Below are positions 51,945-60,697 of a DNA stretch of 64,000 nucleotides, one piece after another. Numbering within the stretch: the stretch's first letter is position 1; each line of letters opens with the position of its first letter. Both the position numbers and the translations under genes were made by a program. Under the pieces are notes generated by a model. The model had not been told where the DNA came from. It did no database searches and saw only the letters and a list, made by a program, of their open reading frames with translations. The stretch comes from Dietzia aurantiaca (lineage in GTDB: Bacteria; Actinomycetota; Actinomycetes; Mycobacteriales; Mycobacteriaceae), in NCBI RefSeq assembly GCF_021033825.1, contig NZ_JAIFXZ010000001.1, positions 124,001 through 188,000 of the forward strand, in the 5' to 3' direction.

Positions 51945-53099
51945 ATGACCGAGGACTGGACCCGGAGCCTACGGGAAGCGGTCGCCGAGGCCGAGGCACT
52001 CATCGCCGACCCGCCGTTCACCATCACCGAACAGGAGCGCGCCGAGGGCTACGACTACCTCGCGGGCAGTATCCGCTCGTCGATGCAGGCGGCCTTCGAC
52101 TACGACCTCGTCCACCCCGTGCTGATGAACGGTACTCATCAGTACGCACGTCAGGGGCTCGACAACCCGGACGCCATCTACTTCAACGCCTACCTCACCG
52201 AGGGCGGGACCTACGAGATCTCGGGCGTGCGGGGCACCACAGCGGACCTGTCCTTTCAGATCATGGACGGCGGTTACACGGCCGCGGGCGCGCCATCGAC
52301 TCTGGCGGCCTTCGACGATCGCGAGCTGGACATCGCCGACGACGGCAGCTTCACGTGGAGTTTCGGCCCCGAACTCGGGCTGGCCAAGGGCTCCACCCTG
52401 ATCATCCGCGAGGTCTACAACGACTGGATGGCCGAGCGCCGTGGCTCGATCCGCATCCAGAGACTCGATACGGCCGGCGTGCCGCGGCCGCCGCTGACCC
52501 GCGAGGGTGTCCAGAAGCGCTACGACGTCGCCGCCAAGGCCTTGACCACCCGGATCCGCACGTGGTTCGAGTTCCCGAAGTGGTTCACCTACGCAGAACC
52601 GGTCAATACCCTGACCTCGCCCGAGCGGACACCGGGCGGGCTGGCCAGCCAGTACTCGGCGCTGGGCCACTACGACCTGCGGGACGATCAGGCCCTGGTC
52701 GTCACCGTCCCCGTGTGCGAGGACGCCGCGTACCAGGCCATCCAGCTGGGCTCCAAGTGGTACGTGTCGACCGATTACGAGCATTACCAGTCGTCGTTGA
52801 CCGCTGCGCAGTCGCAGGCCGACCCGGACGGGATGTTCCGTTACGTGATCTCGACCCGCAACCCCGGCATCGCGAACTGGCTCGACACCACGAACCACGC
52901 ATCCGGGGTGATCATGCTGCGTTGGCAGCACACCGAACGTCAGCTCGGGCCGGCCGACGGGCCGGCCGTGGAGCTCGTCGCCCTCGACGACCTCGCCCGG
53001 AGCCTGCCCTGTTACGACGACAACCTCGTCACCGCCGAGCAGTACGCCGCGAGGATCGCCGACCGCCAGGTCGGCATCGCGCAGCGGATGATCTCGTGA
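51945..53099 (+). CDS. DUF1214 domain protein
   Basis: 384 residues, ATG with GGAGG 4 nt upstream, 11 nt after the phosphatase gene. The C-terminal half shows the DUF1214 beta-rich pattern (GSTLIIREVYNDWMAERRGS, DQALVVTVPVCEDAAYQAIQ, QLGSKWYVSTDYEHYQSSL). No signal peptide or membrane segment, so it is probably cytosolic. Function unknown; members are often found beside sulfotransferases or oxidoreductases, as here. Could bind or modify the same hydrophobic substrate. Confidence 0.85.
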   Translation: MTEDWTRSLREAVAEAEALIADPPFTITEQERAEGYDYLAGSIRSSMQAAFDYDLVHPVLMNGTHQYARQGLDNPDAIYFNAYLTEGGTYEISGVRGTTADLSFQIMDGGYTAAGAPSTLAAFDDRELDIADDGSFTWSFGPELGLAKGSTLIIREVYNDWMAERRGSIRIQRLDTAGVPRPPLTREGVQKRYDVAAKALTTRIRTWFEFPKWFTYAEPVNTLTSPERTPGGLASQYSALGHYDLRDDQALVVTVPVCEDAAYQAIQLGSKWYVSTDYEHYQSSLTAAQSQADPDGMFRYVISTRNPGIANWLDTTNHASGVIMLRWQHTERQLGPADGPAVELVALDDLARSLPCYDDNLVTAEQYAARIADRQVGIAQRMIS

Positions 53100-53119
53100 C
53101 CCCGGATAAGGACCACCAC

Positions 53120-54277
53120 ATGAGTGACAACGTCATGACCAGGGAGCGGGCCGAGGTCGGCTCGTACGAGGAGATCGTGGCCGCCGCCATGCGCTCCACA
53201 GGACTGTCGGACCTCGGCACCGGCGCCCACGAAGCAGGTCTGCGGGTGATCATCGAGGACCTCAATTCCTCCGAGGCCGGGCTGACCCCCCGGGGCCGCG
53301 CGTTCCAGCGCTCGGAGGTCAAGAGCGCCCTCACCGGGGTGCTGCTCACCGAGGCGGCGTTCGCGGCCCACCCCGGCCACCGCGATGTGCGGGTCGAACG
53401 TCCGATCTTCCTGATGGGGCTGCCTCGAACCGGAACCACGATCCTGCACCGGCTTCTGCACGCCGACCCGGGAGCCCAGGGACTCGAGATGTGGCTGACC
53501 CAGTTCCCGCAGCCCCGGCCGCCGTACGACACCTGGGAGTCGAACCCGCAGTATGCCGCGCTGCAGCGGGCGTTTGCCGCCCATCACGCCGCGGACCCGG
53601 AGTTCATGGGCATCCATTACATGGACGCCGCGGTGGTCGAGGAGTGTTGGCGGCTGCTGCGCCAGACCGGCAAGTCGAACTCCTATCAGACCACCGCGTA
53701 CCTGCCGCGCTACACCGAGTGGCTGGCCGGTCAGGACTGGACGGACGCCTACGCTCGGCACCGGCGCAACCTGCAGCTCGTCGGTCTCCACGACCCCGAC
53801 AAACGCTGGGTGTTGAAGAACCCCTCGCATATGACCGCACTGGACGCCCTCATGGCGGTCTACCCCGATGCGCTGATCGTCTACACCCACCGTGAACCGG
53901 TCACCTGCATTGCCTCCGCCTGCTCACTCGCCGCCAGCGCCACTGCGGGCCACTCGGAGACCTTCGTGGGCGAGACCATCGGCCGCACCCAACTCGACCT
54001 CTGGTCGAACTCGTATCACGCGTTCCACGACGCGCGCGCCAGGTACGACCGGGCACAGTTCGTCGACATCGCGTTCGGCGACCTCGTGGCGGACCAGGTC
54101 GCCACCGTGCGCCAGGTGTACGAGGCCTTCGACCTCGACTGGACGCCGGAGGTCGAGGCGGCGGTCGTCGAGAGTGACCGCGAGGCCAGGAGTGGCGCCG
54201 CCGCGCCCCGACACAGCTACACGCTCGCCGACTACGGGCTGACCGACAAGCAGGTCCTGGACGCCTTCGACCGCTGA
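53120..54277 (+). CDS. PAPS-dependent sulfotransferase family protein
   Basis: 385 residues, ATG at 53120 preceded by AAGGA. 5'-phosphosulfate loop RPIFLMGLPRTGTTILHRLL (94-113, RTGTT 103-107), a second conserved segment KRWVLKNPSHMTAL (228-241), and the 3'-phosphate region LIVYTHREPVTCIASACSL (252-270, Arg258). This is the large Sulfotransfer_3-type family of actinobacteria. It would move sulfate from PAPS to an alcohol on a lipid, sterol or terpenoid. The acceptor is unknown. The SDR that follows may form or consume the hydroxyl group. Confidence 0.9.
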   Translation: MSDNVMTRERAEVGSYEEIVAAAMRSTGLSDLGTGAHEAGLRVIIEDLNSSEAGLTPRGRAFQRSEVKSALTGVLLTEAAFAAHPGHRDVRVERPIFLMGLPRTGTTILHRLLHADPGAQGLEMWLTQFPQPRPPYDTWESNPQYAALQRAFAAHHAADPEFMGIHYMDAAVVEECWRLLRQTGKSNSYQTTAYLPRYTEWLAGQDWTDAYARHRRNLQLVGLHDPDKRWVLKNPSHMTALDALMAVYPDALIVYTHREPVTCIASACSLAASATAGHSETFVGETIGRTQLDLWSNSYHAFHDARARYDRAQFVDIAFGDLVADQVATVRQVYEAFDLDWTPEVEAAVVESDREARSGAAAPRHSYTLADYGLTDKQVLDAFDR

Positions 54278-54330
54278 CGCCGGCGACGTGGATCCCGGTC
54301 GCCGACAACCCCATATCTCAAGGAGTGACA

Positions 54331-55155
54331 ATGAACGACATCGTTGAAACCGCCCCCGCGCCACGGGCCCCCGCGCCGTCCATTCTGGCGGGCAAGGTGG
54401 TGCTGGTGAGCGGGGTCGGCCCGGACCTGGGGCGCTCTCTCGCCGTGCGGTCCGCGCAGGCCGGCGCCGACGTGGTGCTCGCCGCACGAGATGGGAAGCG
54501 CCTCGACGGGATCGGGCAGGAGGTGCGGGCGCTGGGCCGACAAGCCCTCGCCGTGCCGACGGACGTCACCGACGCAGCCGCGCGCCGCGCCCTCGTCCGA
54601 GCCGCCTCGGACGCGTTCGGGCACGTGGACGTCCTGATGAACGCGGCGTTCGTCCACCCACCGTTCATTAAGCTCCTCGACGCCGACCTCGACGAGATGC
54701 GGCAGCAGGCGGACCTGAACGTCCTGGCCTCGGTCGGGCTCGTCCAGGACCTCGCCTCCACGCTCTGCGCTCGGCGCGGATCCGTCGTGCTCATCAACTC
54801 CCTCGTCCTCCGCAACCGCCTACCGGGGTTCGGCAGCTACCGCATGGACAAGGCGGCTCTCCTGGCCGCGGCTCGTAGCCTGTCCGTCGAGTTGGCGCCC
54901 GAGGGGGTCCGCGTCAACTCGGTCGCCCCGGGTTACATCTGGGGTGAGAAGCTCCGCGGCTTCTACGAGCGGAGAGAGGCGCAGGGCAGGGCTACGGTCG
55001 CCGAGAAGTACGCCGAGAAGGCGCAGCAGACGGATTCGCGACGCCTGCCGACCCCCGACGAGATCGCCGATGCCGCGATCTTCCTCGCGTCCGACTTCGC
55101 CAGCGGCATCACCGGTCAATGCCTGGACGTCAACTGCGGGCAGAGCCACCACTAG
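54331..55155 (+). CDS. Classical SDR oxidoreductase
   Basis: 274 residues, ATG with AAGGAG 6 nt upstream. Rossmann motif in the unusual form SGVGPDLG (27-34), MNAA (104-107) in place of NNAG, catalytic Ser158, Tyr171 and Lys175 (YRMDK), and the C-terminal GITGQCLDVNCGQ. NAD(P)-dependent alcohol/ketone oxidoreductase. Last gene of the phosphatase-DUF1214-sulfotransferase operon, ending before a hairpin. Confidence 0.9.
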   Translation: MNDIVETAPAPRAPAPSILAGKVVLVSGVGPDLGRSLAVRSAQAGADVVLAARDGKRLDGIGQEVRALGRQALAVPTDVTDAAARRALVRAASDAFGHVDVLMNAAFVHPPFIKLLDADLDEMRQQADLNVLASVGLVQDLASTLCARRGSVVLINSLVLRNRLPGFGSYRMDKAALLAAARSLSVELAPEGVRVNSVAPGYIWGEKLRGFYERREAQGRATVAEKYAEKAQQTDSRRLPTPDEIADAAIFLASDFASGITGQCLDVNCGQSHH

Positions 55156-55165
55156 CGATCACGAC

Positions 55166-55201
55166 AGCCGGTTCTCCTCCTCCGGGGAAGGGGAACCGGC
55201 C
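55166..55201 (+). terminator. Terminator-like hairpin after the SDR
   Basis: Stem GCCGGTTC / GAACCGGC (8 bp), flanked inside by CCTCC/GGGG pairing, 11 nt after the SDR stop. No strong U-tract. Closes the sulfotransferase operon. Confidence 0.65.
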
Positions 55202-55246
55202 TTCAGTCGTCTCCGGTCACCGGGCCCGCTGACACGCGCACGCGGC

Positions 55247-55489
55247 CCGAACCTCACCGGCGTGGACGACCCCCGGCTCACCGCGGCGATCACCGAGCTC
55301 AAGGCGGCCTCCGACCTCGAATCCCAGAAGGCCGCGTTCACCGCACTGCAGGAGGTCCACAACGAGGTCCTGCCGTTCACGGTGATCGCCAACGGAGACG
55401 AGTACGCGATCGTCGACGACTCCGTCCACGGCCTCAAGGCCACCATGCTGAACGTCGTCATGTTCGACGACGCCTATGTCGAGGACTGA
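55247..55489 (+). pseudogene. C-terminal remnant of an ABC solute-binding protein (SBP_bac_5 type)
   Basis: The frame from about 55247 to the TGA at 55489 reads NLTGVDDPRLTAAITELKAA, then SDLESQKAAFTALQEVHNEV, then LPFTVIANGDEYAIV and a short end: the typical last 80 residues of a peptide/nickel-type substrate-binding protein. There is no start codon with a ribosome binding site and no upstream part; the preceding sequence is the SDR terminator. The stump keeps its own terminator (55519-55559). Read as a gene end left behind when other DNA replaced the rest. Confidence 0.7.
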
Positions 55490-55518
55490 TATTTAGGTGG
55501 TGTTCTCACCTGGCACGG

Positions 55519-55559
55519 TGAAGCGGCCTTCCCCACGACAGATGGGGGAGGCCGCTTCA
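55519..55559. terminator. Terminator between the SBP remnant and the EthD-like gene
   Basis: Stem TGAAGCGGCCT-T-CCCC / GGGG-G-AGGCCGCTTCA, with one mismatch, around a loop ACGACAGATG-like spacer. Serves the remnant gene on the plus strand and, 25 nt after its stop, the EthD-like gene on the minus strand. Confidence 0.8.
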
Positions 55560-55583
55560 TCGCTCGTGCTCGCCGCCGGGTTG

Positions 55584-56384
55584 TCAGATGCCCGGTCGTC
55601 GAACTTCCATCTCGTATCGACCGGTGGGGACGGCGTCGACCGTCCCCTCGTCGAGGAACCGAGAGGTCGAGGCGGTCATGGTCCGCATGTTCTCGGCCAT
55701 CCGCTCCTCGTCACCGGGCGCGTCGAAGAACACACCGAGATCGGAGACCGCCGCGATGGGGAAGATCTCCTCCACGATGCCGTCGATCTCCGGCGCATCG
55801 TCCGTCAACGCACGAACCACCACGTGCTGTGTGTAGCCGGTGGTGGACTGGGTGTCGACCGCCACCGTGGTGTGGTGGTCCAACCAGGTGCGCAGCCACT
55901 CCTGCCTGGGGATGCGCTCGGGACGGCGCAGGAACGCGATATTCGCCATGCCTTCGCACCTGACGCCCTCCGGCGGAAGTGGCTCGGCGACGGTCGTCGT
56001 CTCGATCACCGGAAGGACTTCCGAGGCGGTGACAGACCACGCCGAGACCGGGCCCAGCCGGCGCAGCGCGTGCAGTAGGTCCGCGCACCCGGCCGCGGAC
56101 GCCACCGGCACGCGCGCGCGAACGGCTGCCACCAGCCGGCGTGGGGTCACGCGGACGTCGATCAGTGCGCCTTCGACCTCGGCGTCACGGACGTTGACGA
56201 CGTAGCGCGACACGCCCAGGTCCGCCAACGGCTCCGCGACGGCCGCGGCGATCTCCGCGCGGACCCGCGCCGCATCCGACGTGGGGGTGGCAGCACCAGG
56301 GGCAGCAGCGATCTCGGTGGCAGGGTCGGCGCCGGGGCTTTCGTCCTCGGCGTCGGACCAGACCACCGCAATGAGAGTGTCCAT
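55584..56384 (-). CDS. EthD-like domain protein
   Basis: 266 residues from the ATG at 56384. A TACAGT element ends 7 nt before the ATG and no ribosome binding site is present, suggesting a leaderless transcript. The C-terminal half shows FLRRPERIPRQEWLRTWLDHHTTVAVDTQ, close to the EthD pattern (a ferredoxin-like fold with W...H), and ends with a second alpha/beta unit. EthD proteins support P450 and other degradation systems but their chemistry is poorly known. No P450 gene is near. Medium certainty on family. Confidence 0.65.
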   Translation of the reverse strand: MDTLIAVVWSDAEDESPGADPATEIAAAPGAATPTSDAARVRAEIAAAVAEPLADLGVSRYVVNVRDAEVEGALIDVRVTPRRLVAAVRARVPVASAAGCADLLHALRRLGPVSAWSVTASEVLPVIETTTVAEPLPPEGVRCEGMANIAFLRRPERIPRQEWLRTWLDHHTTVAVDTQSTTGYTQHVVVRALTDDAPEIDGIVEEIFPIAAVSDLGVFFDAPGDEERMAENMRTMTASTSRFLDEGTVDAVPTGRYEMEVRRPGI

Positions 56385-56442
56385 GGCGAGAACTGTATCG
56401 GGGGCCACCCCGGCTCACGGGCGGATCCGCGGCCGCTGCCGG

Positions 56443-57513
56443 TCACAGGAGGCCGCAGCAGCGGCGGACCCGGTCCATCCACCAGTCCCGGCGTTCGCCG
56501 CCCGCCCGCAGCCCCTCCAGGCGTGCCGGATCCGGGGCCACCTGGCGCGCCGGGAGGCTGCCGTTCTCCAGGGCGAACGCGCCCGGTTCGACGACATCGT
56601 CGACGAAGAACCCTCCGGTGCCCAGGCCTGCCGCGGGGACGGCGTCGTCTTCACCACATCCGGGTAGCGCAGCGGCCGCCGCGACACCGGCGGACACTCC
56701 CACCGCCGAGTCCAACGCCGAGGACACGGTGACGGGGACGCCCAGCTCCGCGGCCACCGCGAGCAGCCGCCGGGGGCCGCCCAGAGGCGCGACCTTGACC
56801 ACCGCCCGGTCGGCGCCGCCGGCGCGCACCACACGAAGCGGGTCCTCGGCGCGGCGGATGGACTCGTCCGCCGCGACATCGACCCGCACCCCGTCCGCGG
56901 CCAGACGCCCGCGGAGTTCGACCAACTCGTCGACCGTCGCGCAGGGCTGCTCCACGTACTCGAGCCCCGGCCCGTCGAGCGACACCGGTCCGGTTCCCGG
57001 CGCGCGCGAGGGGTCGGCGGCGCGGACGGCCTGGTCGAGGACCCGCACGGCAGCCGCGGCCTCGTCGACGCTCCACGCCCCGTTGGCGTCCACCCGGACC
57101 CGCACGCCGGGACGCGCCTGCAGAACGGCGGCGACGCGGGCCACGTCGTCCACGAGTCCCTGCCCGGACTCGGCGACCTTGACCTTGACCGTCGTGCAGC
57201 CGGGGAACCGGTCCAGGATCGCGGGCACCTCGCCCGCCGCGATCGCCGGGATCGTGGCGTTGACCGCGACCCGCGTCCTCAGCGCCGGCGGCGGGCCCTG
57301 CCACGCCATCTCGATCGCGGATGCCAACCAGTTGGCCGCCTCGTCGTCGTCGTACTCCGGGAAGGCCCCGAACTCACCCCAGCCGGACGGCCCCTCGACC
57401 AACACCACCTCGCGCACGGTGATGCCGCGGAACCGCACCCGCATGGGCAGGGCCACCACGTGCACGCGGTCGAGCAGATCGTCGATCGACTCGGGGCCCG
57501 GTACGGATGTCAT
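56443..57513 (-). CDS. menC: o-Succinylbenzoate synthase MenC
   Basis: 356 residues. Enolase-superfamily enzyme that dehydrates SHCHC. Lys pair in TVKVKVAE, metal ligands in VRVDANGAWS, EYVEQPC and VAADESI, and the second Lys in RAVVKVAPLGGPRRLL. Ending CGLL is non-conserved. Divergent from menB with only 23 nt between the start codons, so the two promoters overlap or both are leaderless. Confidence 0.93.
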   Translation of the reverse strand: MTSVPGPESIDDLLDRVHVVALPMRVRFRGITVREVVLVEGPSGWGEFGAFPEYDDDEAANWLASAIEMAWQGPPPALRTRVAVNATIPAIAAGEVPAILDRFPGCTTVKVKVAESGQGLVDDVARVAAVLQARPGVRVRVDANGAWSVDEAAAAVRVLDQAVRAADPSRAPGTGPVSLDGPGLEYVEQPCATVDELVELRGRLAADGVRVDVAADESIRRAEDPLRVVRAGGADRAVVKVAPLGGPRRLLAVAAELGVPVTVSSALDSAVGVSAGVAAAAALPGCGEDDAVPAAGLGTGGFFVDDVVEPGAFALENGSLPARQVAPDPARLEGLRAGGERRDWWMDRVRRCCGLL

Positions 57514-57536
57514 AGCTCCACGCTAACGTCGAGGCC

Positions 57537-58547
57537 ATGACTGAGCAGAGCAGCACCGGGCAGGACACGTCGCAGGGCACGCCCCGGGACAGCGCCGACA
57601 ACCCCTTCGACCCGTCGCAGTGGCGGGAGATCGAGGGCTTCGCGGCCGGCGTGGACCTGACGGACCTCACCTACCACCGGCACGTGGGCGAGGGCCGGGC
57701 CAACGGCATCGTGCGCATCGCCTTCGACCGGCCCGAGGTCCGCAACGCGTTCCGGCCGCACACGGTCGACGAGCTGTACCGGGTGTTCGACCACGCGCGG
57801 CGCTCCCCCGACGTGGGCACCATCCTGTTCACCGGCAACGGGCCCAGCTCGCGCGATGGCGGCTGGGCGTTCTGCTCCGGCGGCGACCAGCGGATCCGTG
57901 GTCGTTCCGGCTACCAGTACTCGACCGAGCACGACTCGGACGTGGCCGGGGCGACCGCCGACAAGGTCGACCGGGCGCGGGTGAAGGCCGAGGGCGGGCG
58001 TCTGCACATCCTCGAGGTGCAGCGGCTCATCCGCACCATGCCCAAGGTCGTGATCTGCCTGGTCAACGGCTGGGCGGCCGGCGGCGGGCATTCCCTGCAC
58101 TCGGTCTGCGACCTCACGCTGGCCTCGCGCGAGCACGCCCGGTTCAAGCAGACCGACGCGGACGTGGGCTCGTTCGATGCCGGCTACGGCAGTGCCTACC
58201 TGGCCAAGCAGGTGGGCCAGAAATTCGCACGCGAGATCTTCTTCCTGGGTGAGGCCTACACCGCCGAGGAGATGTTCCACATGGGCGCGGTCAACCGGGT
58301 GATCGACCACGCGGAACTGGAGAACACCGCAATCGAGTGGGGCCGCAAGATCAACGGCAAGTCCCCTACCGCGCAGCGCATGCTCAAGTTCGCGTTCAAC
58401 CTCACCGACGACGGCCTGATGGGCCAGCAGGTGTTCGCCGGTGAGGCCACGCGGCTGGCCTACATGACGGACGAGGCCGTCGAGGGGCGCGACGCGTTCC
58501 TGGAGAAGCGCGAGCCCAACTGGGACGACTTCCCGTACTACTACTGA
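57537..58547 (+). CDS. menB: 1,4-Dihydroxy-2-naphthoyl-CoA synthase MenB
   Basis: 336 residues, crotonase fold with the longer N-terminus found in actinobacterial MenB. IAFDRPEVRNAFRPHTVDEL, FCSGGDQRIRGRSGYQY, AGGGHSLHSVCDLTLASREHA and DAGYGSAYLAKQVGQK, the last containing the catalytic Asp/Tyr region. Cyclises o-succinylbenzoyl-CoA. First gene of a menB-menE-menA unit. Confidence 0.95.
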   Translation: MTEQSSTGQDTSQGTPRDSADNPFDPSQWREIEGFAAGVDLTDLTYHRHVGEGRANGIVRIAFDRPEVRNAFRPHTVDELYRVFDHARRSPDVGTILFTGNGPSSRDGGWAFCSGGDQRIRGRSGYQYSTEHDSDVAGATADKVDRARVKAEGGRLHILEVQRLIRTMPKVVICLVNGWAAGGGHSLHSVCDLTLASREHARFKQTDADVGSFDAGYGSAYLAKQVGQKFAREIFFLGEAYTAEEMFHMGAVNRVIDHAELENTAIEWGRKINGKSPTAQRMLKFAFNLTDDGLMGQQVFAGEATRLAYMTDEAVEGRDAFLEKREPNWDDFPYYY

Positions 58548-58580
58548 CCCCACCACCAGGCCCGAGGCACCAGAGAAGCC

Positions 58581-59774
58581 GTGACTGACACCCGCGAACT
58601 GCGCATCCTTCCCGTGCCGGCGGGGCCGGCGGTGGCCGAGGTGTTCCCCCGGCTGGTGGACATGCTCTCGGGCCACGGGCCCACCCTGCTGCCGGTGCCC
58701 GCAGAGGACCCTGCGCGCACACGTCTGCTCGTCGACAGCCAGCGGCCGGGCGAGCCTATCGACGCTCGTGCCGCCATGGTGGTGAGCACCTCCGGCTCGA
58801 CGGGGACGCCCAAGGGCGCGATGCTGTCCGCAGCCGCGCTGGGGTTCTCCGCTGCGGCGACCGATGTGTTCCTCGGCGGGCCGGGCCGGTGGCTCCTCGC
58901 GCTGCCGGCCCACCACATCGCCGGACTGCAGGTGATCCTGCGGTCGCTGCGTGCCGGGTTCGACCCGGTGGTGATGGACCTGTCCGGCGGGTTCGACCCG
59001 GCGGGCCTGCCCTCGGCCGTGCAGGCGTGCGTGGCCGGCGGGGCACGTGGCTACACCTCGCTCATCCCGGGCCAGCTCGCGAAGGTGCTCGACGAAGGAT
59101 CTCCCGGGGCCGTCGCGGCACTCGCCCGACTCGATGCCATCCTGCTCGGTGGCGCCGCGGCGCCTCCCGAGCTGCTCGCCCGCGCAGCTGACGCCGGGAT
59201 CCGCGTGGTGCGCACGTACGGCATGAGCGAGACCGCGGGCGGGTGTGTGTACGACGGTGTCCCGCTGGAGGGGGTGGAGGTCCACATCGAGGACGACGAC
59301 ACCGCCTCGGGCCGCGTCTGGCTGGCGGGGCCGCAGGTCGCGCTGGGATACCGCAATGCACCAGGCCATCCTGCGTTCGCCCGCACCGGTTGGTTCCGGA
59401 CCGACGATGCCGGCCGGCTCGAACCGGATGGCCGGCTCCGCATCCTCGGCAGACTCGACGACGCGATCAGTGTCGGCGGCCTGACGCTCTTGCCTCAGAC
59501 CGTGGAGGATGCGCTCCGGCAGCACGCGGCTGTGGTCGACGTCGTCGTCGTGGGGATCCCCGACACCAGACTCGGCGCACGGCCCGTCGCGGCGGTGACC
59601 CTCCGCGCCCCCGCCGCGCCGGACGAGTTGCGCGCTCACGTGACCTCGATCCTCGGCGCGCACTCGGCCCCCACCACGGTGGCGGTCCTGCCCGAGCTCC
59701 CCACGCTGCCGGGCGGCAAAGTGGACCGACGCGCCGTCGCCCGGGGCGTCATCGATGGGACAATCACAGAATGA
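58581..59774 (+). CDS. menE: o-Succinylbenzoate--CoA ligase MenE
   Basis: 397 residues from the GTG at 58581. Acyl-adenylate-forming enzyme: P-loop VVSTSGSTGTPKGAML, RTYGMSETAGGCVYDGVPL, GWFRTDDAGRL and the C-terminal LPGGKVDRR lysine. Shorter than E. coli MenE but equal to mycobacterial forms. It activates o-succinylbenzoate before MenB. It is 33 nt after menB and overlaps menA by ATGA. Confidence 0.94.
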   Translation: MTDTRELRILPVPAGPAVAEVFPRLVDMLSGHGPTLLPVPAEDPARTRLLVDSQRPGEPIDARAAMVVSTSGSTGTPKGAMLSAAALGFSAAATDVFLGGPGRWLLALPAHHIAGLQVILRSLRAGFDPVVMDLSGGFDPAGLPSAVQACVAGGARGYTSLIPGQLAKVLDEGSPGAVAALARLDAILLGGAAAPPELLARAADAGIRVVRTYGMSETAGGCVYDGVPLEGVEVHIEDDDTASGRVWLAGPQVALGYRNAPGHPAFARTGWFRTDDAGRLEPDGRLRILGRLDDAISVGGLTLLPQTVEDALRQHAAVVDVVVVGIPDTRLGARPVAAVTLRAPAAPDELRAHVTSILGAHSAPTTVAVLPELPTLPGGKVDRRAVARGVIDGTITE

Positions 59775-60697
59775 CCCGCGAGACCTTCCAGTCCCCCGAC
59801 ATCCCCGCCGAGTCCGGCGGCGCCACCCTGACCCACTGGGTGGAGGGCGCCCGTCCGCGGACGTGGCCCAACGCGTTCGCCCCGGTGCTGGTCGGCTCGG
59901 CGGCGGCCGGGCTGGCCGGCGGGTTCGTCTGGTGGCAGGCGCTACTGGCGCTGGTCGTGGCCTGGTCGTTCATCGTGGGCGTCAACTACGCCAACGACTA
60001 CTCCGACGGGATCCGTGGCACCGACGACGAGCGCGTGGGGCCGCTGCGTTTGGTCGGCTCCGGGCTCGCCAAGCCGGCGAGGGTGAAGCGGGCGGCGTTC
60101 GCGTTCCTCGGCCTCGGCGGCGCGGCCGGTCTCGTACTCAGCGCGACGTCGGCACCGTGGCTCATCCTCGTGGGACTGGCCTGCATCTTTGCCGCCTGGT
60201 TCTACACCGGAGGCAAGACCCCCTACGGCTACCGCGGGCTCGGCGAGGTCGCGGTGTTCGTGTTCTTCGGACTGGTGGCCGTGCTCGGCACGCAGTTCAC
60301 CCAGCTCGGGTCGATCACCTGGTACGCGGTGGTCGCGGCCGTGGCGGTGGGTAGCTTCTCGTGCGCGGTCAACCTCACCAACAACCTGCGTGATATCCCC
60401 TCGGACACGGAGGCCGGCAAGGTCACCCTCGCCGTGCGCCTCGGCGACTCCAACACGCGCGGCCTGCACGCTGTGCTCGAACTGCTCGTGCCGTTTCTGG
60501 CCACACTCGCGCTGATTCCGGCCACCCCGTGGGCGCTGCTCGGACTGATCGCGATGCCGATTGCGTGGAAGGCCAACGGCCCGGTCCGGGCGCGGGCCTC
60601 CGGCGCCGACCTGATTCCGGCGCTCGGTATGGCCGGGGTCGCGATGCTCGCCTGGAGCGTGCTCGTCAGCAGCGGCTTCCTGATCGCCACGCTGTAG
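59771..60697 (+). CDS. menA: 1,4-Dihydroxy-2-naphthoate polyprenyltransferase MenA
   Basis: 308 residues, ATG overlapping the menE stop. UbiA family: Asp-rich motif NYANDYSDGIRGTD at about 76-89 and the second motif NLTNNLRDIPSDTEAGK, then eight or so membrane segments. Attaches the polyprenyl chain to DHNA at the membrane. Last gene of menB-menE-menA. Confidence 0.95.
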   Translation: MTRETFQSPDIPAESGGATLTHWVEGARPRTWPNAFAPVLVGSAAAGLAGGFVWWQALLALVVAWSFIVGVNYANDYSDGIRGTDDERVGPLRLVGSGLAKPARVKRAAFAFLGLGGAAGLVLSATSAPWLILVGLACIFAAWFYTGGKTPYGYRGLGEVAVFVFFGLVAVLGTQFTQLGSITWYAVVAAVAVGSFSCAVNLTNNLRDIPSDTEAGKVTLAVRLGDSNTRGLHAVLELLVPFLATLALIPATPWALLGLIAMPIAWKANGPVRARASGADLIPALGMAGVAMLAWSVLVSSGFLIATL

